64,000 bases of DNA, from NCBI GenBank assembly GCA_963785255.1, contig CAWAUR010000017.1, positions 372,001 through 436,000 on the forward strand, given 5' to 3'. Source of the stretch: Bog-159 sp963785255 (GTDB lineage: Bacteria > Acidobacteriota > Terriglobia > Bryobacterales > Bryobacteraceae). Below, piece after piece: positions 48,440 to 58,307 of this stretch (the first letter of the stretch is position 1; every line of letters starts with the position of its first letter). The notes below the pieces were generated by a model, which saw nothing but the letters and a program-made list of their open reading frames with translations, was not told the DNA's origin and did not search any database. A program made the position numbers and the translations under genes.

Positions 48440-51400
48440 CTACTTCTCTTTACTCAACCGGCGGAAGTATTCGGCGACGGCGTCAGCGTAGCCGTCCGGC
48501 ACTGGCTCGGCCGAGCCGCTGCGCACGGAGCCGCCTTGCTCGTCAAGCTGGCGGCGTAACTGCAACTCGATCTGCTCGACGCCGCCGAGCATCTGCGATT
48601 CGATAAGTCGCATAAGTTCGGGATTGCCAGGTGACAGGCGCGGATCGAGCCGGTATAAGTCGTGAATGGAGTCACGCAGATCTTTGCCGAGTTGCGGATT
48701 GTTCTCCAGGTTGCGCAGCGTATGGCGGTAAGTCTGCAGGAAGTCACCGGTGTCACCAAAGGCCGGGCCGCCGCTGGGCAGCAGACCATTTTGCGGGCCA
48801 TTGGCGCGCGGACCGGTCTGCCCGGGCTGGCCGTTGCCCGCTTCAGTGTTAGGCGTCTCGCCGGGTTGCGAGCCCTTTTGCCCGCTAGGTGTCTGTCCTT
48901 TTTCGGAGCCGTTCCGCTGGCCCCGCTGCTGGCCCGGTTGTTTGCCTTGCTGGCGGCCCTGGTGCATCTCGCGCTCCATCTGTTGGCGGAGTTGCTCGGT
49001 TTCCGCAAGCGCCTGTTGCAGCGCCTGCCGATCCTTGTCACCCGCGTCCTGCTGACCCTGGCCCATCGATTTTTGAATTTCGTGCATCTGGTCGCGCAGA
49101 GTGTTCAGTGCCTGCGTGGTGACGGCATCGCGCATGGTGGCGACGGCGCCATCGCCGCGGCGCAGATGATCGGTAGCCCAACGCAGCCGATTGTTCAGCT
49201 CATTCTGCTGCACTTGTCCCAACGCTTCGCGCAGCTTGCTCGAGACATGCGGATTGGAACCTTGCATATCGCGCGCGGCTCGCCCCATGGCGGATTCGAG
49301 CCGCTGATAATCGTCGGCGATCTGTTCCTTTTCGCGTGCCAACTCTTCGGTCTGCTGGCGATTCGCGCCCTGGCCCTGCTGCTGGCCGGGCGTACCAAAC
49401 GCCTTCCGCAATTTGGCGTTGGATTCCTGCTGGCGATTGGCAAGGTCATCGGCCTGGTGCGCCAGATCTTCGACGGAGTTGGCAGCCTGCTGCTGGCGCA
49501 GACCGGCGAGCAGATCGCGCGCCTGTTGCAAGCGCTCGGCGGCCCGGCGGGCATCCGCTTCACTTTGCGTGGAGGTGGATTGCCGCATATCCTGCTGGGC
49601 CTGGCGCAACTGTTCGATGGCCCGCTGTAACTGCTGCGAAGACATTTGACCGGCTTGGCTGGAAGGCTGGCCGCTGCGGCCGGATTGCGATTGGGACTGC
49701 TGCCCAGCCTGCTGGCTGGAGGGCTGCCCCTGCTGATTGCGCGTGAGCTGCTCCATCTTGCGCTGCAGCTCTTCGGCTTCGCGGCGCAGCATCTCCTGCT
49801 GCCAGCGTTGTTGCGACATCTGCTGATTGCGGCGCTGCTGTTCGGCGAGTTCCTGCTGGCGGCGGGCCAGTTCTTCGAGCTTCTGCAACGCCTCATCGAT
49901 TTCGCGCTGCTTTTGATCTTTCGACGCGGCGGATTGCCCGTTCTCGTATTGGTTCTTTTCGGTATCGAGTTCGAGATCGAAGAGGCTCTGCAGATCGCGT
50001 TCGGCGCCGCTATTGGCTCCCGCGCCGCCGCCCCCGCGATTTCCGAAGGCGACTTTGATATCGCGCATCATGGCTTCGGCGCGCAGCAGATGCTGCAAGG
50101 CTTTCTCTTCAGGCGCCAGGGCGTTTTGCCATTGCGAACCGCGCAGCTTGTCCGCCGCGGGTCCCATGGCTTTCACGGCTTCGTCCATATCGGCGGTGAA
50201 TGCCTTGAACTCTTCGCTGGAACCGGCCAGTTGGCGAGCCTTCATGCGCTCGGAAAGCGAATGCGCCTGATCGCGCAGCTTCGACTGGATGCCCGATAAA
50301 AAGCCGGCATTTTCCGACGCGGCGGCTTTATCGCCCGAAGTATCCTTGATCTGATTCCAGGTGGCGGCGATGATTTCTTTTTCGCGCTCCGAGATTTTGT
50401 TATCGTCCTGATCGCCGCCGGCGCCGCCGCCAGACTCTTGCGATTGCGAGTAGTGCCGCTCGAAAGGTTCGGCCTGGACGAAGAACATGTCGGTGCGGGC
50501 CGTGGAATGGGCATCGCGCGAGGTGGCATACAGACTTACTAAGTCGCCGGGCGATAGCTTGAAATCCTCCAGCGAAATGGTGGTCGATCCGGACGCGGTC
50601 TTGAGTCCTTTGGAAGGCAGCAACGAGACGGTTTTCTCCGCCTCGCCATTGACGGAGTAATGCAGCGCCAATTCGTTGAGACCAAAATCGTCCTGACCTT
50701 CTACAGCCACGGTGACTTCTTCAATGGGATTGACGCGCGCGTCGCGTTGCGGGCGGGTGATGCGCACGGTGGGTGGCTCGTCCTTTTGGGCCTCGATGAA
50801 GTAATCGGGACTCAGACGCACATCTTCGCCCTGATCCACCGCGGCGATGTGATACATGCCGTCCTTCAGGATAGGCACGGAAGCGATCAACGCTCCATTT
50901 TCGCCGGAGCGCAGTAGCGATTTGGTTCCGTCGTCGAAGAGCAGCGTGCCGTTGGCCAGCGGACGGTCGGTCTGGATGGATATCTCGGCATGGGTGCCTT
51001 CGACAGCCCGCAGATCGCCGCCTGGATCTTCGATGCGATCCTTCAATCCGGTCCAGCTTGGGAAATGGTAAGTCACTTTCAGTTTCTTGATGCCGGGTAA
51101 GTCGATCACCTTTAAGTGATACTGTTTGGAGCGGACGCCGCCGGCTTCCACGTAATAGTCGAGTGACTCGGGCACGCCTGCGATCAGAAACTCATAGCCC
51201 GCGCCGCCGATCTGGGGACGCATGTCAGCCTGTTCCCATTTCGAGGAACTGGCGTACTTGGCGAACATGCGAACGCGCTGCGCCTGGAAGCCCTTCAATT
51301 GTGCGGCGATCAGTTGATCGGAGAGGCGGCGCACCGTACGGTTGCCGGGATCGACCGAGATATCGTAATACGGAGTAAGTTCGCCTTTGGGCAGGCGTCC

Positions 51401-51925
51401 CCACAGAAGAGCGGTTCCGTAACCCAGGAATCCGGGACCAGCCGTGCCCAGCCAGATAAGAACGATAAGCGAGCCGACCGCGGCGGAGATCAGGCCCAGA
51501 ATGCGATTGCGGCCGGCCATGCGTGCGGGTTCGGCCTTGCGAGTGACTTCGAGAGTGTCGGCGGCCAGCAACGGCAGGAAGGGGTCGTCGGGATTGGTGC
51601 GGGCGCGCTCAGTGAAAGTAAGTAAGCGTTCTTGGAACTCGGGGAACTTACGTTCGGTTTCGCGCGCGGCGTGGCGGCGGTTGAGGCGCAGCAGAGGCAC
51701 GATCAAGCCTACGCCTAGCGCCAGCGCCAGCGCGACGAAGAGCAACACGCGCGCGAAGGTGACGCTGGGATCGGAAAAAGCGAAGGCGTTGGCCAGCAGG
51801 ACCGCTAGTACGGTGACGATTAGAGCGGCTGCGGCGATAAGTGCCGCGCCTTTAGTGACAGCCAGAAAACGCAAACGCGTTTCGATGCGGCGAAGATAAT
51901 CGGACAGTCCGGTTAGTGGATTCAT
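48440..51925 (-). CDS. DUF4175-type membrane protein with long Gln-rich coiled coil
   Basis: 1161 residues from ATG 51925 (GAGGGG just upstream). Hydrophobic helices near the N-terminus (AALIAAAALIVTVLAVLLA; ARVLLFVALALALGVGLIVPLL; ILGLISAAVGSLIVLIWLG) precede a beta-rich extracytoplasmic region (about 180-500, with VEGTHAEISIQTDRPLANGT and EEVTVAVEGQDDFGLNELALHY). From about 640 to 1080 it is very rich in Gln, Arg, Glu and Ser with coiled-coil heptads (QQELAEQQRRNQQMSQQRWQ). DUF4175-like proteins recur beside MoxR/DUF58/BatA genes. Role unknown; probably the distal structural member of the locus. The low-complexity region looks expanded. Confidence 0.75.
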   Translation of the reverse strand: MNPLTGLSDYLRRIETRLRFLAVTKGAALIAAAALIVTVLAVLLANAFAFSDPSVTFARVLLFVALALALGVGLIVPLLRLNRRHAARETERKFPEFQERLLTFTERARTNPDDPFLPLLAADTLEVTRKAEPARMAGRNRILGLISAAVGSLIVLIWLGTAGPGFLGYGTALLWGRLPKGELTPYYDISVDPGNRTVRRLSDQLIAAQLKGFQAQRVRMFAKYASSSKWEQADMRPQIGGAGYEFLIAGVPESLDYYVEAGGVRSKQYHLKVIDLPGIKKLKVTYHFPSWTGLKDRIEDPGGDLRAVEGTHAEISIQTDRPLANGTLLFDDGTKSLLRSGENGALIASVPILKDGMYHIAAVDQGEDVRLSPDYFIEAQKDEPPTVRITRPQRDARVNPIEEVTVAVEGQDDFGLNELALHYSVNGEAEKTVSLLPSKGLKTASGSTTISLEDFKLSPGDLVSLYATSRDAHSTARTDMFFVQAEPFERHYSQSQESGGGAGGDQDDNKISEREKEIIAATWNQIKDTSGDKAAASENAGFLSGIQSKLRDQAHSLSERMKARQLAGSSEEFKAFTADMDEAVKAMGPAADKLRGSQWQNALAPEEKALQHLLRAEAMMRDIKVAFGNRGGGGAGANSGAERDLQSLFDLELDTEKNQYENGQSAASKDQKQREIDEALQKLEELARRQQELAEQQRRNQQMSQQRWQQEMLRREAEELQRKMEQLTRNQQGQPSSQQAGQQSQSQSGRSGQPSSQAGQMSSQQLQRAIEQLRQAQQDMRQSTSTQSEADARRAAERLQQARDLLAGLRQQQAANSVEDLAHQADDLANRQQESNAKLRKAFGTPGQQQGQGANRQQTEELAREKEQIADDYQRLESAMGRAARDMQGSNPHVSSKLREALGQVQQNELNNRLRWATDHLRRGDGAVATMRDAVTTQALNTLRDQMHEIQKSMGQGQQDAGDKDRQALQQALAETEQLRQQMEREMHQGRQQGKQPGQQRGQRNGSEKGQTPSGQKGSQPGETPNTEAGNGQPGQTGPRANGPQNGLLPSGGPAFGDTGDFLQTYRHTLRNLENNPQLGKDLRDSIHDLYRLDPRLSPGNPELMRLIESQMLGGVEQIELQLRRQLDEQGGSVRSGSAEPVPDGYADAVAEYFRRLSKEK

Positions 51926-51956
51926 ACCGCCCCTCGTTACATTAACTCTTGCCTCG

Positions 51957-52047
51957 CTTGCGGCGGCCACTTTGGCCGCCCCCGCACTCTTGCCTACAAT
52001 GCTAAAGGCCGGCAGAGTGCCGGCCGCAGGCTGAGAGCCTGCCCCAC
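51957..52047. repeat. Family-B repeat between DUF4175 and BatA-like genes
   Basis: CTTGCGGCGGCCACTTTGGC..GCCGCCCCCGCA and GGCCGGCAGAGTGCCGGCC, then GCAGGCTGAGAGCCTGCCCC: three short palindromes in a row, ending two bases before the stop of the BatA-like gene. It can separate translation or processing of the two parts of the operon. Confidence 0.7.
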
Positions 52048-52048
52048 A

Positions 52049-54079
52049 TTATTTTCCTACTGCCACGCGCTCAGGCTCGATTTCAGCTTGGCTTAGCTCG
52101 TGCTGGCCTTCTTTCAAATGACGATTGCCCAAGAGCGATTCGGCTACAGCCAGCGCCAGCACCGCCAGCAAGACCCACCACCACAGTTCGGCGGGCTTGG
52201 GCTTTTCGGTACCCTCCGCGGCGCTTGCATTCTGCCCCCCCTGAGCCGTATTCTGCCACAATGCCAGCGTGTCCGCGGAGATCACATCCAGGTCGGACTC
52301 GCGGCGGTCGGCGTTCACCGCGACCAGTTCATGGCGGCCGTTGGGCCGCTTCACATCGTAAAATCCGGCCATGGTGAGCGGCAGGTTGTGCGCGCGCGTT
52401 GCTTCGTCGAGGGTGAGCGCGCGCGCGCCTTTGGGATCGAGAACTTCCACCGCCGCGCCCTGCTCATTGGCCTGGCGCAATTCAAGGAATGCATCGACCA
52501 GATAGTTGGCGCGATTCTCTTCCTGGCGCGCCATGTAATTGGCCGTGTGTTCGATGAACGGGACGAACGAAGCATGCAGCGGAAAATCGTTCGAAATATT
52601 GTCGAAGGTGGACGCAAAGACCAGTACGCGTCCTTCGCCGAGGCGCTTATCGAGTAGCAGCGGCGTATCGTCGCCAAGGCGCGCGGCCACTTGTGCCGAT
52701 CCCGGCTTGATGCGCACGGCCTGATAAAACTTCACATCGTCCCAGTGCTGCGCGTTTTGAATGGAGGGATGCCCCGAATCGAGCGAAGCGGCGGATTGGA
52801 AGAGCGATCCATCGCGCCCGTAATAACGCTGTTCAACGACGCTTTCGTCGAACACCGGAACGCGGCTGGCCGTGGCCGACTCGCGGCCCAGCGCGATCAG
52901 CACCGATCCGCCTCCGTGCACGTAGGCGCGCAATGCAGTTTCGAAACTGGCGGGCAGCGAAGATACATCCGAGACCACCACAAAGGCGTACTTATGCGGA
53001 TCCAGATTGGCGCTCTGTTCCACCGGCACCGCGTCCAGCGCGTAGGCCGATTCGGCGGCGGCTTCGAGCGCAGTGCGGAAGTACAAGGCATCGCGCTGAT
53101 TGCGGCCTTCATGCACAAACAGCACGTGGCGCGCTTCGGCGCGTTCGATGGAGAAATAGAAATGATCGTCGTCGGGCAGGTTATCCGCGGAATCGATGCG
53201 AATCTCGCCACGATTCAGACCGAAGGGCAGATCGGCCGGCAGAAATTCTATTGTTGCGCGGCCATTGGCAGGTACGGCGGCGGATTTAGAATCGAGCTCG
53301 CGCCCATTCAACACCAGCGAAACGCGGCGCTGCGCCGGTTGGGTGCCGTATCCTGCGATGGTGACTTCGATGCGCGTTTTTCCCGAGCCATAGATGGCAT
53401 GCGGCGCGTTCACATTTTCCACGGCGAAATTGGGAGCGCGCCGGTCAGCCATGGAATGCGCGACGAGACGGACATTATCGCCCAAGCGGAGATCCGCAAA
53501 GTTGGCGGGCAGTGACGTCTTCTGCATGTCGGAGAATAAGTGCGCTTCGACAGGCATGCGCGACGATTGCGCGATGGAGCGCAGCGCGCGCGATAACTCC
53601 GCATAGGAACTGCGCGTATCGGAAGGCTCGATGGATGCGATAGCCGCGACGGAGTCACCCATCACCTGTACGTGCGAGCCGAAGGCCAGCACTTGCAACT
53701 TATCGCGGTCAGTCAGTCGCGAGGCGATCTGTGTGGCTTCCCGCTTGGCGCGCGCCAGCCGATCGCCTTCGCGCATGCTGAACGAATTATCGATGGCCAG
53801 CACAGTCAGCTTAGGACCGCCGGCCAACGCCGCCAGCCGTGACTCCACATACGGACGCGCGAAGGCCAGCGCCAGCAGCAGGATTACGGCCGTGCGCAGC
53901 GCAAGCAGCAGCAGATACTGTAAGCGCCGGTGCTTGATGGAGCTTTGCGTGCGACGCTCGAAAAACATCAGCGAACTGAAAGGCAGCGGCGTAGTCTTAT
54001 GCTTTCGGAGTAAGTGCAGCCAGACGGGCAAGCCCACGGCCGCGATACCGAGCAACGCCCATGGCGCCAGGAATCCCAT
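52049..54079 (-). CDS. BatA-type membrane protein with VWA domain
   Basis: 676 residues. The BatA N-terminal domain (FLAPWALLGIAAVGLPVWLHLLRKHKTTPLPFSSLMFF..RRTQSSIKHRRLQYLLLLALRTAVILLLALAFARP) has two membrane helices. A VWA domain follows with AIDNSFSMREGDRL (DxSxS variant) and HLFSDMQKTSLPA. Residues about 200-600 are extracytoplasmic beta-rich, including VLFVHEGRNQRDALYFRTAL, a type-1 glutamine-amidotransferase-like fold fragment. A C-terminal helix (LWWWVLLAVLALAVAESLL) closes it. Part of the MoxR locus; it starts 1 nt after the DUF58 stop. Such proteins are thought to be client or partner proteins of MoxR AAA+ ATPases. Confidence 0.82.
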   Translation of the reverse strand: MGFLAPWALLGIAAVGLPVWLHLLRKHKTTPLPFSSLMFFERRTQSSIKHRRLQYLLLLALRTAVILLLALAFARPYVESRLAALAGGPKLTVLAIDNSFSMREGDRLARAKREATQIASRLTDRDKLQVLAFGSHVQVMGDSVAAIASIEPSDTRSSYAELSRALRSIAQSSRMPVEAHLFSDMQKTSLPANFADLRLGDNVRLVAHSMADRRAPNFAVENVNAPHAIYGSGKTRIEVTIAGYGTQPAQRRVSLVLNGRELDSKSAAVPANGRATIEFLPADLPFGLNRGEIRIDSADNLPDDDHFYFSIERAEARHVLFVHEGRNQRDALYFRTALEAAAESAYALDAVPVEQSANLDPHKYAFVVVSDVSSLPASFETALRAYVHGGGSVLIALGRESATASRVPVFDESVVEQRYYGRDGSLFQSAASLDSGHPSIQNAQHWDDVKFYQAVRIKPGSAQVAARLGDDTPLLLDKRLGEGRVLVFASTFDNISNDFPLHASFVPFIEHTANYMARQEENRANYLVDAFLELRQANEQGAAVEVLDPKGARALTLDEATRAHNLPLTMAGFYDVKRPNGRHELVAVNADRRESDLDVISADTLALWQNTAQGGQNASAAEGTEKPKPAELWWWVLLAVLALAVAESLLGNRHLKEGQHELSQAEIEPERVAVGK

Positions 54080-54080
54080 C

Positions 54081-54968
54081 TTACATCCTTCCTTGCCGCA
54101 CGCCGAGATACTCGCGCAGGCCTTCGTCGAGCGGACGGCCGGTGTCCATCAGGAAGTAATCCATGCCCGCGCCTTTGGCCTGATCGCGCAGAGCTTGTAT
54201 GTGCGCGTCGATCTTACGGCGGTATTCGCTGCGCGCGTATTCCGGAGAGACTTCCAATGTGCCGTTGGTTTCCATGTCAGTAAGCAGCACCGGTTCAGCG
54301 AACTTAGGCGCGATCTCCTGCGGGTCGAGCACATGGAAGAGAATCACTTCGTTGCCGCGGAATCGCAGGGGTTCGACCGTCTTTATAATCGTTTCGGGCC
54401 GCTCATAGAAATCGGAGATAACTACCGCGAGGCCGCGGCGGCGCGTGAAATCGAGAAAGTGCACGAACGGTTTGGCGAAATCGGTATGCGTGCCGGGCTG
54501 CGCCTTCTCGATGGCGTGGAGCAGGCGGAATAACTGACCCTGACGGCCGGAGGGGGCCACATAGTCCTCCACCTTGTCATCGAAGACGATCAGTCCGGCG
54601 GCATCGCGTTGGGCGTGCGCCAGGTAACATAGCGAGGCAGCCAGGAAGCGCGCATAGTCGAGTTTATTCACGGCGTGCGAGCCATACGCCATAGACGCGC
54701 TGGTATCGAGCAGGATGAGTAGTTGCGTGTTGGTTTCGCCGCGATAGCGTTTCAAATACACGCGCTCGCTACGCGCGAAGACGTTCCAATCCACGTGACG
54801 CAGATCGTCGCCTGGAGTGTAAGCGCGGTACTCGGCAAACTCCTGACTGAAGCCATAATCGGGCGAACGATGTAGGCCCGCGACGAACCCGTCCACCACG
54901 GTCTTGGCCACTAAGTCGAGGCCGGAGATCGAGGCCAGGGTCGCGGGATCCAGAAATCGTTGCAACAT
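54081..54968 (-). CDS. DUF58 domain protein (VWA-like)
   Basis: 295 residues from ATG 54968. It carries the DUF58 hallmark HRSPDYGFSQEFAEYRAYTPGDDLRHVDWNVFARSERVYLKRY, followed by a VWA-like fold with an intact MIDAS (LLILLDTSASM, D-x-S-x-S) and GLAVVISDFYE. No transmembrane segment, so it is cytoplasmic or membrane-associated through partners. DUF58 proteins nearly always pair with MoxR ATPases (next gene upstream) and are believed to link the ATPase to its substrate. The next gene begins one base after its stop. An alternative start seven codons upstream exists. Confidence 0.9.
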   Translation of the reverse strand: MLQRFLDPATLASISGLDLVAKTVVDGFVAGLHRSPDYGFSQEFAEYRAYTPGDDLRHVDWNVFARSERVYLKRYRGETNTQLLILLDTSASMAYGSHAVNKLDYARFLAASLCYLAHAQRDAAGLIVFDDKVEDYVAPSGRQGQLFRLLHAIEKAQPGTHTDFAKPFVHFLDFTRRRGLAVVISDFYERPETIIKTVEPLRFRGNEVILFHVLDPQEIAPKFAEPVLLTDMETNGTLEVSPEYARSEYRRKIDAHIQALRDQAKGAGMDYFLMDTGRPLDEGLREYLGVRQGRM

Positions 54969-54981
54969 TCCGCTCACACAT

Positions 54982-55080
54982 GGAACCACAGATGGACACA
55001 GATAAACACAGATAAGAACCGTGACTCCCGTAGCGTGGTTTTGTCTTTATCTGTGTGCATCTGTGTCCATCTGTGGTTTC
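54982..55080. repeat. Palindromic AACCACAGATGGACACAGAT-type repeat
   Basis: GAACCACAGATGGACACAGA (from 54983), repeated internally as ACACAGATAA, pairs with TCTGTGTCCATCTGTGGTTT (to 55079) over about 40 bp with mismatches. Repeats of this wording are scattered in many bacterial genomes. Located between moxR and the DUF58 gene inside the operon. Confidence 0.8.
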
Positions 55081-55084
55081 GGCT

Positions 55085-56110
55085 TTATTCTTTGGGTGCG
55101 CCTTTGTGCTCCAGTAACCTGTGCAGTATGTCGTCCTGTTTCAGCCGGTCGGACTCCGCGTGGAAGTTGAGCAGGATGCGATGGCGAAGGACCGGGATGT
55201 ACAGCGCGCGGATATCTTCGTAGGTCACGTGATAACGTCCTTTCATCAGCGCTCTGGCCTTGGCGGCCAACACCAGGAATTGCGCGGCGCGCACGCTGGC
55301 GCCGTAGTTCACATACTTCCTGACGAAATCGGGAGCGCTTTCGTCACTCGCACGGCTGGCGCGCACTAAGTCGATGGCATGGCGCGCGACCGATTCGCCG
55401 ATGGGCACCATGCGAACCAATTGCTGGAAGTCGAGAATCTCTTCAGCATTGGTCACCGGGTCGGCTTGGGCGATGTGGGTGGTGGTGGTGAGATCGACGA
55501 CCTGCAGTTCTTCCCCAGCGCTGAGATATCCGAGCACCGTATTAAATAGAAAGCGATCCAATTGCGCTTCAGGCAGCGGATAAGTGCCCTCCAGTTCGAT
55601 GGGGTTTTGGGTAGCCAGCACAAAGAAGGGCGCCGGCAACTTATAGTTATTGCCGCGCACCGTGCAGGCTAACTCCTGCATGGCTTCGAGCAGCGCCGAC
55701 TGAGTTTTCGGCGGTGTGCGGTTGATTTCATCCGCCAGCAGCACATTGGCGAAGATAGGACCTTTCACGAAGGTCCAGGTGCGATGGCCGGTGGTAGGGT
55801 CTTCCTCGATAATGTCGGTGCCGGTAATGTCGGACGGCATCAAATCGGGGGTGAATTGGATGCGCTTGAATATCAGGCCGAGGGTCTGCGCCATGGTGCG
55901 GACGAGCAGCGTCTTGGCGGTGCCGGGAAGGCCGGTGATGAGACAATGGCCGCCGACGAATAAGGCGATCATCACCTGTTCGAGCACCTCTTCCTGTCCG
56001 ACGATCACGCGCCGGACCTGGCGCACAATTTCCGACTGCACCTGGCGGAAGCGTTCGACGCGGCCGCGCAAGATATCAGGTTCTAATTGGGGAGTCACGA
56101 TAGTGGACAT
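55085..56110 (-). CDS. MoxR-family AAA+ ATPase
   Basis: 341-residue cytoplasmic chaperone-like ATPase. It has the MoxR signature VIVGQEEVLEQVMIALFVGGHCLITGLPGTAKT (Walker A), IQFTPDLMPSDITGTD, ANVLLADEINRTPPKTQSALLEAMQE (Walker B and sensor region), FFVLATQNPIELEGTYPLPEAQLDRFLF (sensor 1 and Arg finger region) and a C-terminal lid. MoxR ATPases remodel or insert metal or cofactors into VWA-containing partners. Here the partners are the DUF58 protein and three VWA-type membrane proteins of the same locus. Start ATG 56110; a family-B palindrome lies between it and the upstream peptidase gene. Confidence 0.93.
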   Translation of the reverse strand: MSTIVTPQLEPDILRGRVERFRQVQSEIVRQVRRVIVGQEEVLEQVMIALFVGGHCLITGLPGTAKTLLVRTMAQTLGLIFKRIQFTPDLMPSDITGTDIIEEDPTTGHRTWTFVKGPIFANVLLADEINRTPPKTQSALLEAMQELACTVRGNNYKLPAPFFVLATQNPIELEGTYPLPEAQLDRFLFNTVLGYLSAGEELQVVDLTTTTHIAQADPVTNAEEILDFQQLVRMVPIGESVARHAIDLVRASRASDESAPDFVRKYVNYGASVRAAQFLVLAAKARALMKGRYHVTYEDIRALYIPVLRHRILLNFHAESDRLKQDDILHRLLEHKGAPKE

Positions 56111-56114
56111 ATAG

Positions 56115-56235
56115 TTGTGGGGCAGGCACCCTGCCTGCGGCGGCCTCGTAGGCCGCCTTTACTGTAGGAATCGAATGCTCCGGAGAAGAACTGGCGGCCT
56201 ACGAGGCCGCCGCAGGCTACGAGCCTGCCCCACAA
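56115..56235. repeat. Dispersed palindromic repeat, family B (large two-sided copy)
   Basis: TGTGGGGCAGGCACCCTGCC (from 56116) and GGCTACGAGCCTGCCCCACA (to 56234) are complementary outer arms. GGCGGCCTCGTAGGCCGCC and GGCGGCCTACGAGGCCGCC are the inner arms, with a central ATTCGAATG-like palindrome. Nearly the same construction as at 25311 and 59210. Confidence 0.85.
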
Positions 56236-56243
56236 TATGGGCT

Positions 56244-58307
56244 TCATTTGGATAGCTCCAGTAACATTCTCTGCGCTGGGCGAAATCCAGGAGCGGCTTC
56301 GAGTGACAGCAGTAACTCGTCTTTGGCGGCGTCCGGACGATTCGCGCTGCGATAGGCCTTTGCGAGATCGTAATGCGACGCGGCGGGATCGGTGGGCGCC
56401 TTCGCCAGTACGGCTTGATACTCGCGGATGGCTCCGGCGGTGTTTCCCAGGCTCAGCCACAAACCGCCCAAACGGCGATGCAGATCTTCATCGATGGGAT
56501 CTATATAGTTGAGCCGGTCGAGCACCGCGGCGGCTTCCTTCCGATTGCCGGCCTCTTCGAGGAGGGTGGCCAATTGTTTCAGTGTATCAGGACTGCGGCC
56601 ACCCACTTTCGCGTAGCGTTCCAATTCGTCCGTGGCCGCCTTCTTATCGCCCTTGGCGATGTAGGCATCGGCCAGAAGCTGATACACGTTGCCCGATTCG
56701 ACATAGTCGGGATAGATGTCGCGAATCTTTGGGCCATCGCGAATGATGGCGTCGTTGTCCCCGGATCTGGAAGCTTCCACCAGCTTTCGCAGGCCCTTGC
56801 GCCAATCGTCAAAACCATCCACGGTTTTCTTCGTGTCGGCGTCAAGATCCGTCATGAAGCGCTTATCGAATTCTTCCGGTTTGACGCCGAGCTCCTTTTC
56901 GATGACTTCCGGAGTTGACGCGCCGGCGCCGAAATCGTGAATCATGGCCAACAGCTTTGCCCAACCCCACTCGCGATTGATGAAGTCGCAGATACGGCCG
57001 GCTTGGAAGTAAGATACGACCACTTGCGCGGGGTAAGTGGGACGCACAAAGCCGCGATCCAACTCGGCGACGGGAAGTAGCTTCTTATCCTTGATGGCCA
57101 TGATGACATGCGGATCGAGGCGGTCGCCCCATTCGGGCGAGACGGCGGTCTCTTCGTGCACGGCCAGTCCTTCGGTGAACCAGCGCGGCACGCGGAAGTT
57201 AGTCATGTTCAAGACGTACACGTGACTTAGTTCGTGCCACATTGTGCTGGCCCAATGAAACGTGCCGGGCGGACGGCCAGATGGGCTATCCATGGCCACT
57301 ACATAGCCGAAAGTGACTCCAAGAGCGCCCAGGCCGGGCATTCCCATGGTGCGCACGGCGAAATCTTCATGGTCGGGATAAACTTCTACTTGCACGGGGC
57401 GCGCGAGATGATAGCCGTATTTCTTGTCGTAAGTAGCAAGCGCGTGCAGCATTTCGGATTCAAAGTAAGGGTGCAGCAGCTCGGCTTCTTTCTTATGTAC
57501 GCGGAGAATCGTACGGTCCGTCTTATAAGTGACGAAGTTTTTATAGCTATCCATCAGGCGGAGCGTATTGACGGTAGCTGCGTCCTTGTATCCGTTCTCG
57601 TAAGCGGTTTCCAACTCGGCGCGGGCTTCGCCTTCCTCGCCCAGCCGCATTAAGTTGATGCCTAACTGTGAGTGAGCGCTCCACAGGTCGGGCTGCGCGG
57701 CGATGGCTTTGCGGAACAGTTGGATGCCTTCCTCATAGCGGCGATTCAGAACGAAAATGCGTGCGGCGATTTCATACGCGGGGCCGGAATGCGGGTCCCA
57801 GGCTGTGTCTCGCTTGTCGTTCAGCCAATCGATGGTGGCAAGAATCGCTTTGGCCTGGATGGAATTGGCGCTCATATCGAGCGCTTTGTGCGCTTCGGCG
57901 GCGGCTCTCGCGGGATCGTTGTCCTCGAGTTCCAGGCGGGCGAGCAGTTCCTGGGCTTCCAATAAGCGCGGATCGGCTTCCAGCGCCTTGTGCGCGAACT
58001 CGACGGCCTTCACATCGTAGTTCTCCGCCGCGACCAAGGCCAACCCGAGGAACGCATCGGCCTGCCTCGGCTGGATCTCAAGCGCTTCGTCGAATAGCTT
58101 GGCGGCTTCGGTGGCGTTGAACCGTTCCAGAAACAGCCGTCCCATGCGTACGCGATATTCGGCGTTGCGCGGATGCGCTTTCAGCAGGGCTTCAAGGACA
58201 TCCTTCGATTCGCCATAGCGGTGCTGCTTCCAGAGTGACTCGGCCTGTTCCAGCGTTTGGGCATGCAGCGCGGCGACCGCGCAAAGAATCGCCAAGAGGG
58301 TTTTCAC
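56244..58307 (-). CDS. Exported TPR protein with peptidase MA-like metallopeptidase domain
   Basis: 687 residues. A signal peptide (KTLLAILCAVAALHA) is followed by TPRs at about 20-245, then a gluzincin-type domain at about 265-480: HELSH (His358, Glu359, His362) and the downstream Glu379 in RWFTEGLAVHEE form a full H-E-x-x-H..E zinc site. More TPRs follow (about 545-680). Probably a periplasmic zinc peptidase with protein-docking arms; the substrate is unknown. The GTG start overlaps the stop of the upstream legumain-like gene (GTGA). Its place inside a MoxR/VWA operon suggests it acts on, or is matured with, those proteins. Confidence 0.85.
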   Translation of the reverse strand: MKTLLAILCAVAALHAQTLEQAESLWKQHRYGESKDVLEALLKAHPRNAEYRVRMGRLFLERFNATEAAKLFDEALEIQPRQADAFLGLALVAAENYDVKAVEFAHKALEADPRLLEAQELLARLELEDNDPARAAAEAHKALDMSANSIQAKAILATIDWLNDKRDTAWDPHSGPAYEIAARIFVLNRRYEEGIQLFRKAIAAQPDLWSAHSQLGINLMRLGEEGEARAELETAYENGYKDAATVNTLRLMDSYKNFVTYKTDRTILRVHKKEAELLHPYFESEMLHALATYDKKYGYHLARPVQVEVYPDHEDFAVRTMGMPGLGALGVTFGYVVAMDSPSGRPPGTFHWASTMWHELSHVYVLNMTNFRVPRWFTEGLAVHEETAVSPEWGDRLDPHVIMAIKDKKLLPVAELDRGFVRPTYPAQVVVSYFQAGRICDFINREWGWAKLLAMIHDFGAGASTPEVIEKELGVKPEEFDKRFMTDLDADTKKTVDGFDDWRKGLRKLVEASRSGDNDAIIRDGPKIRDIYPDYVESGNVYQLLADAYIAKGDKKAATDELERYAKVGGRSPDTLKQLATLLEEAGNRKEAAAVLDRLNYIDPIDEDLHRRLGGLWLSLGNTAGAIREYQAVLAKAPTDPAASHYDLAKAYRSANRPDAAKDELLLSLEAAPGFRPAQRMLLELSK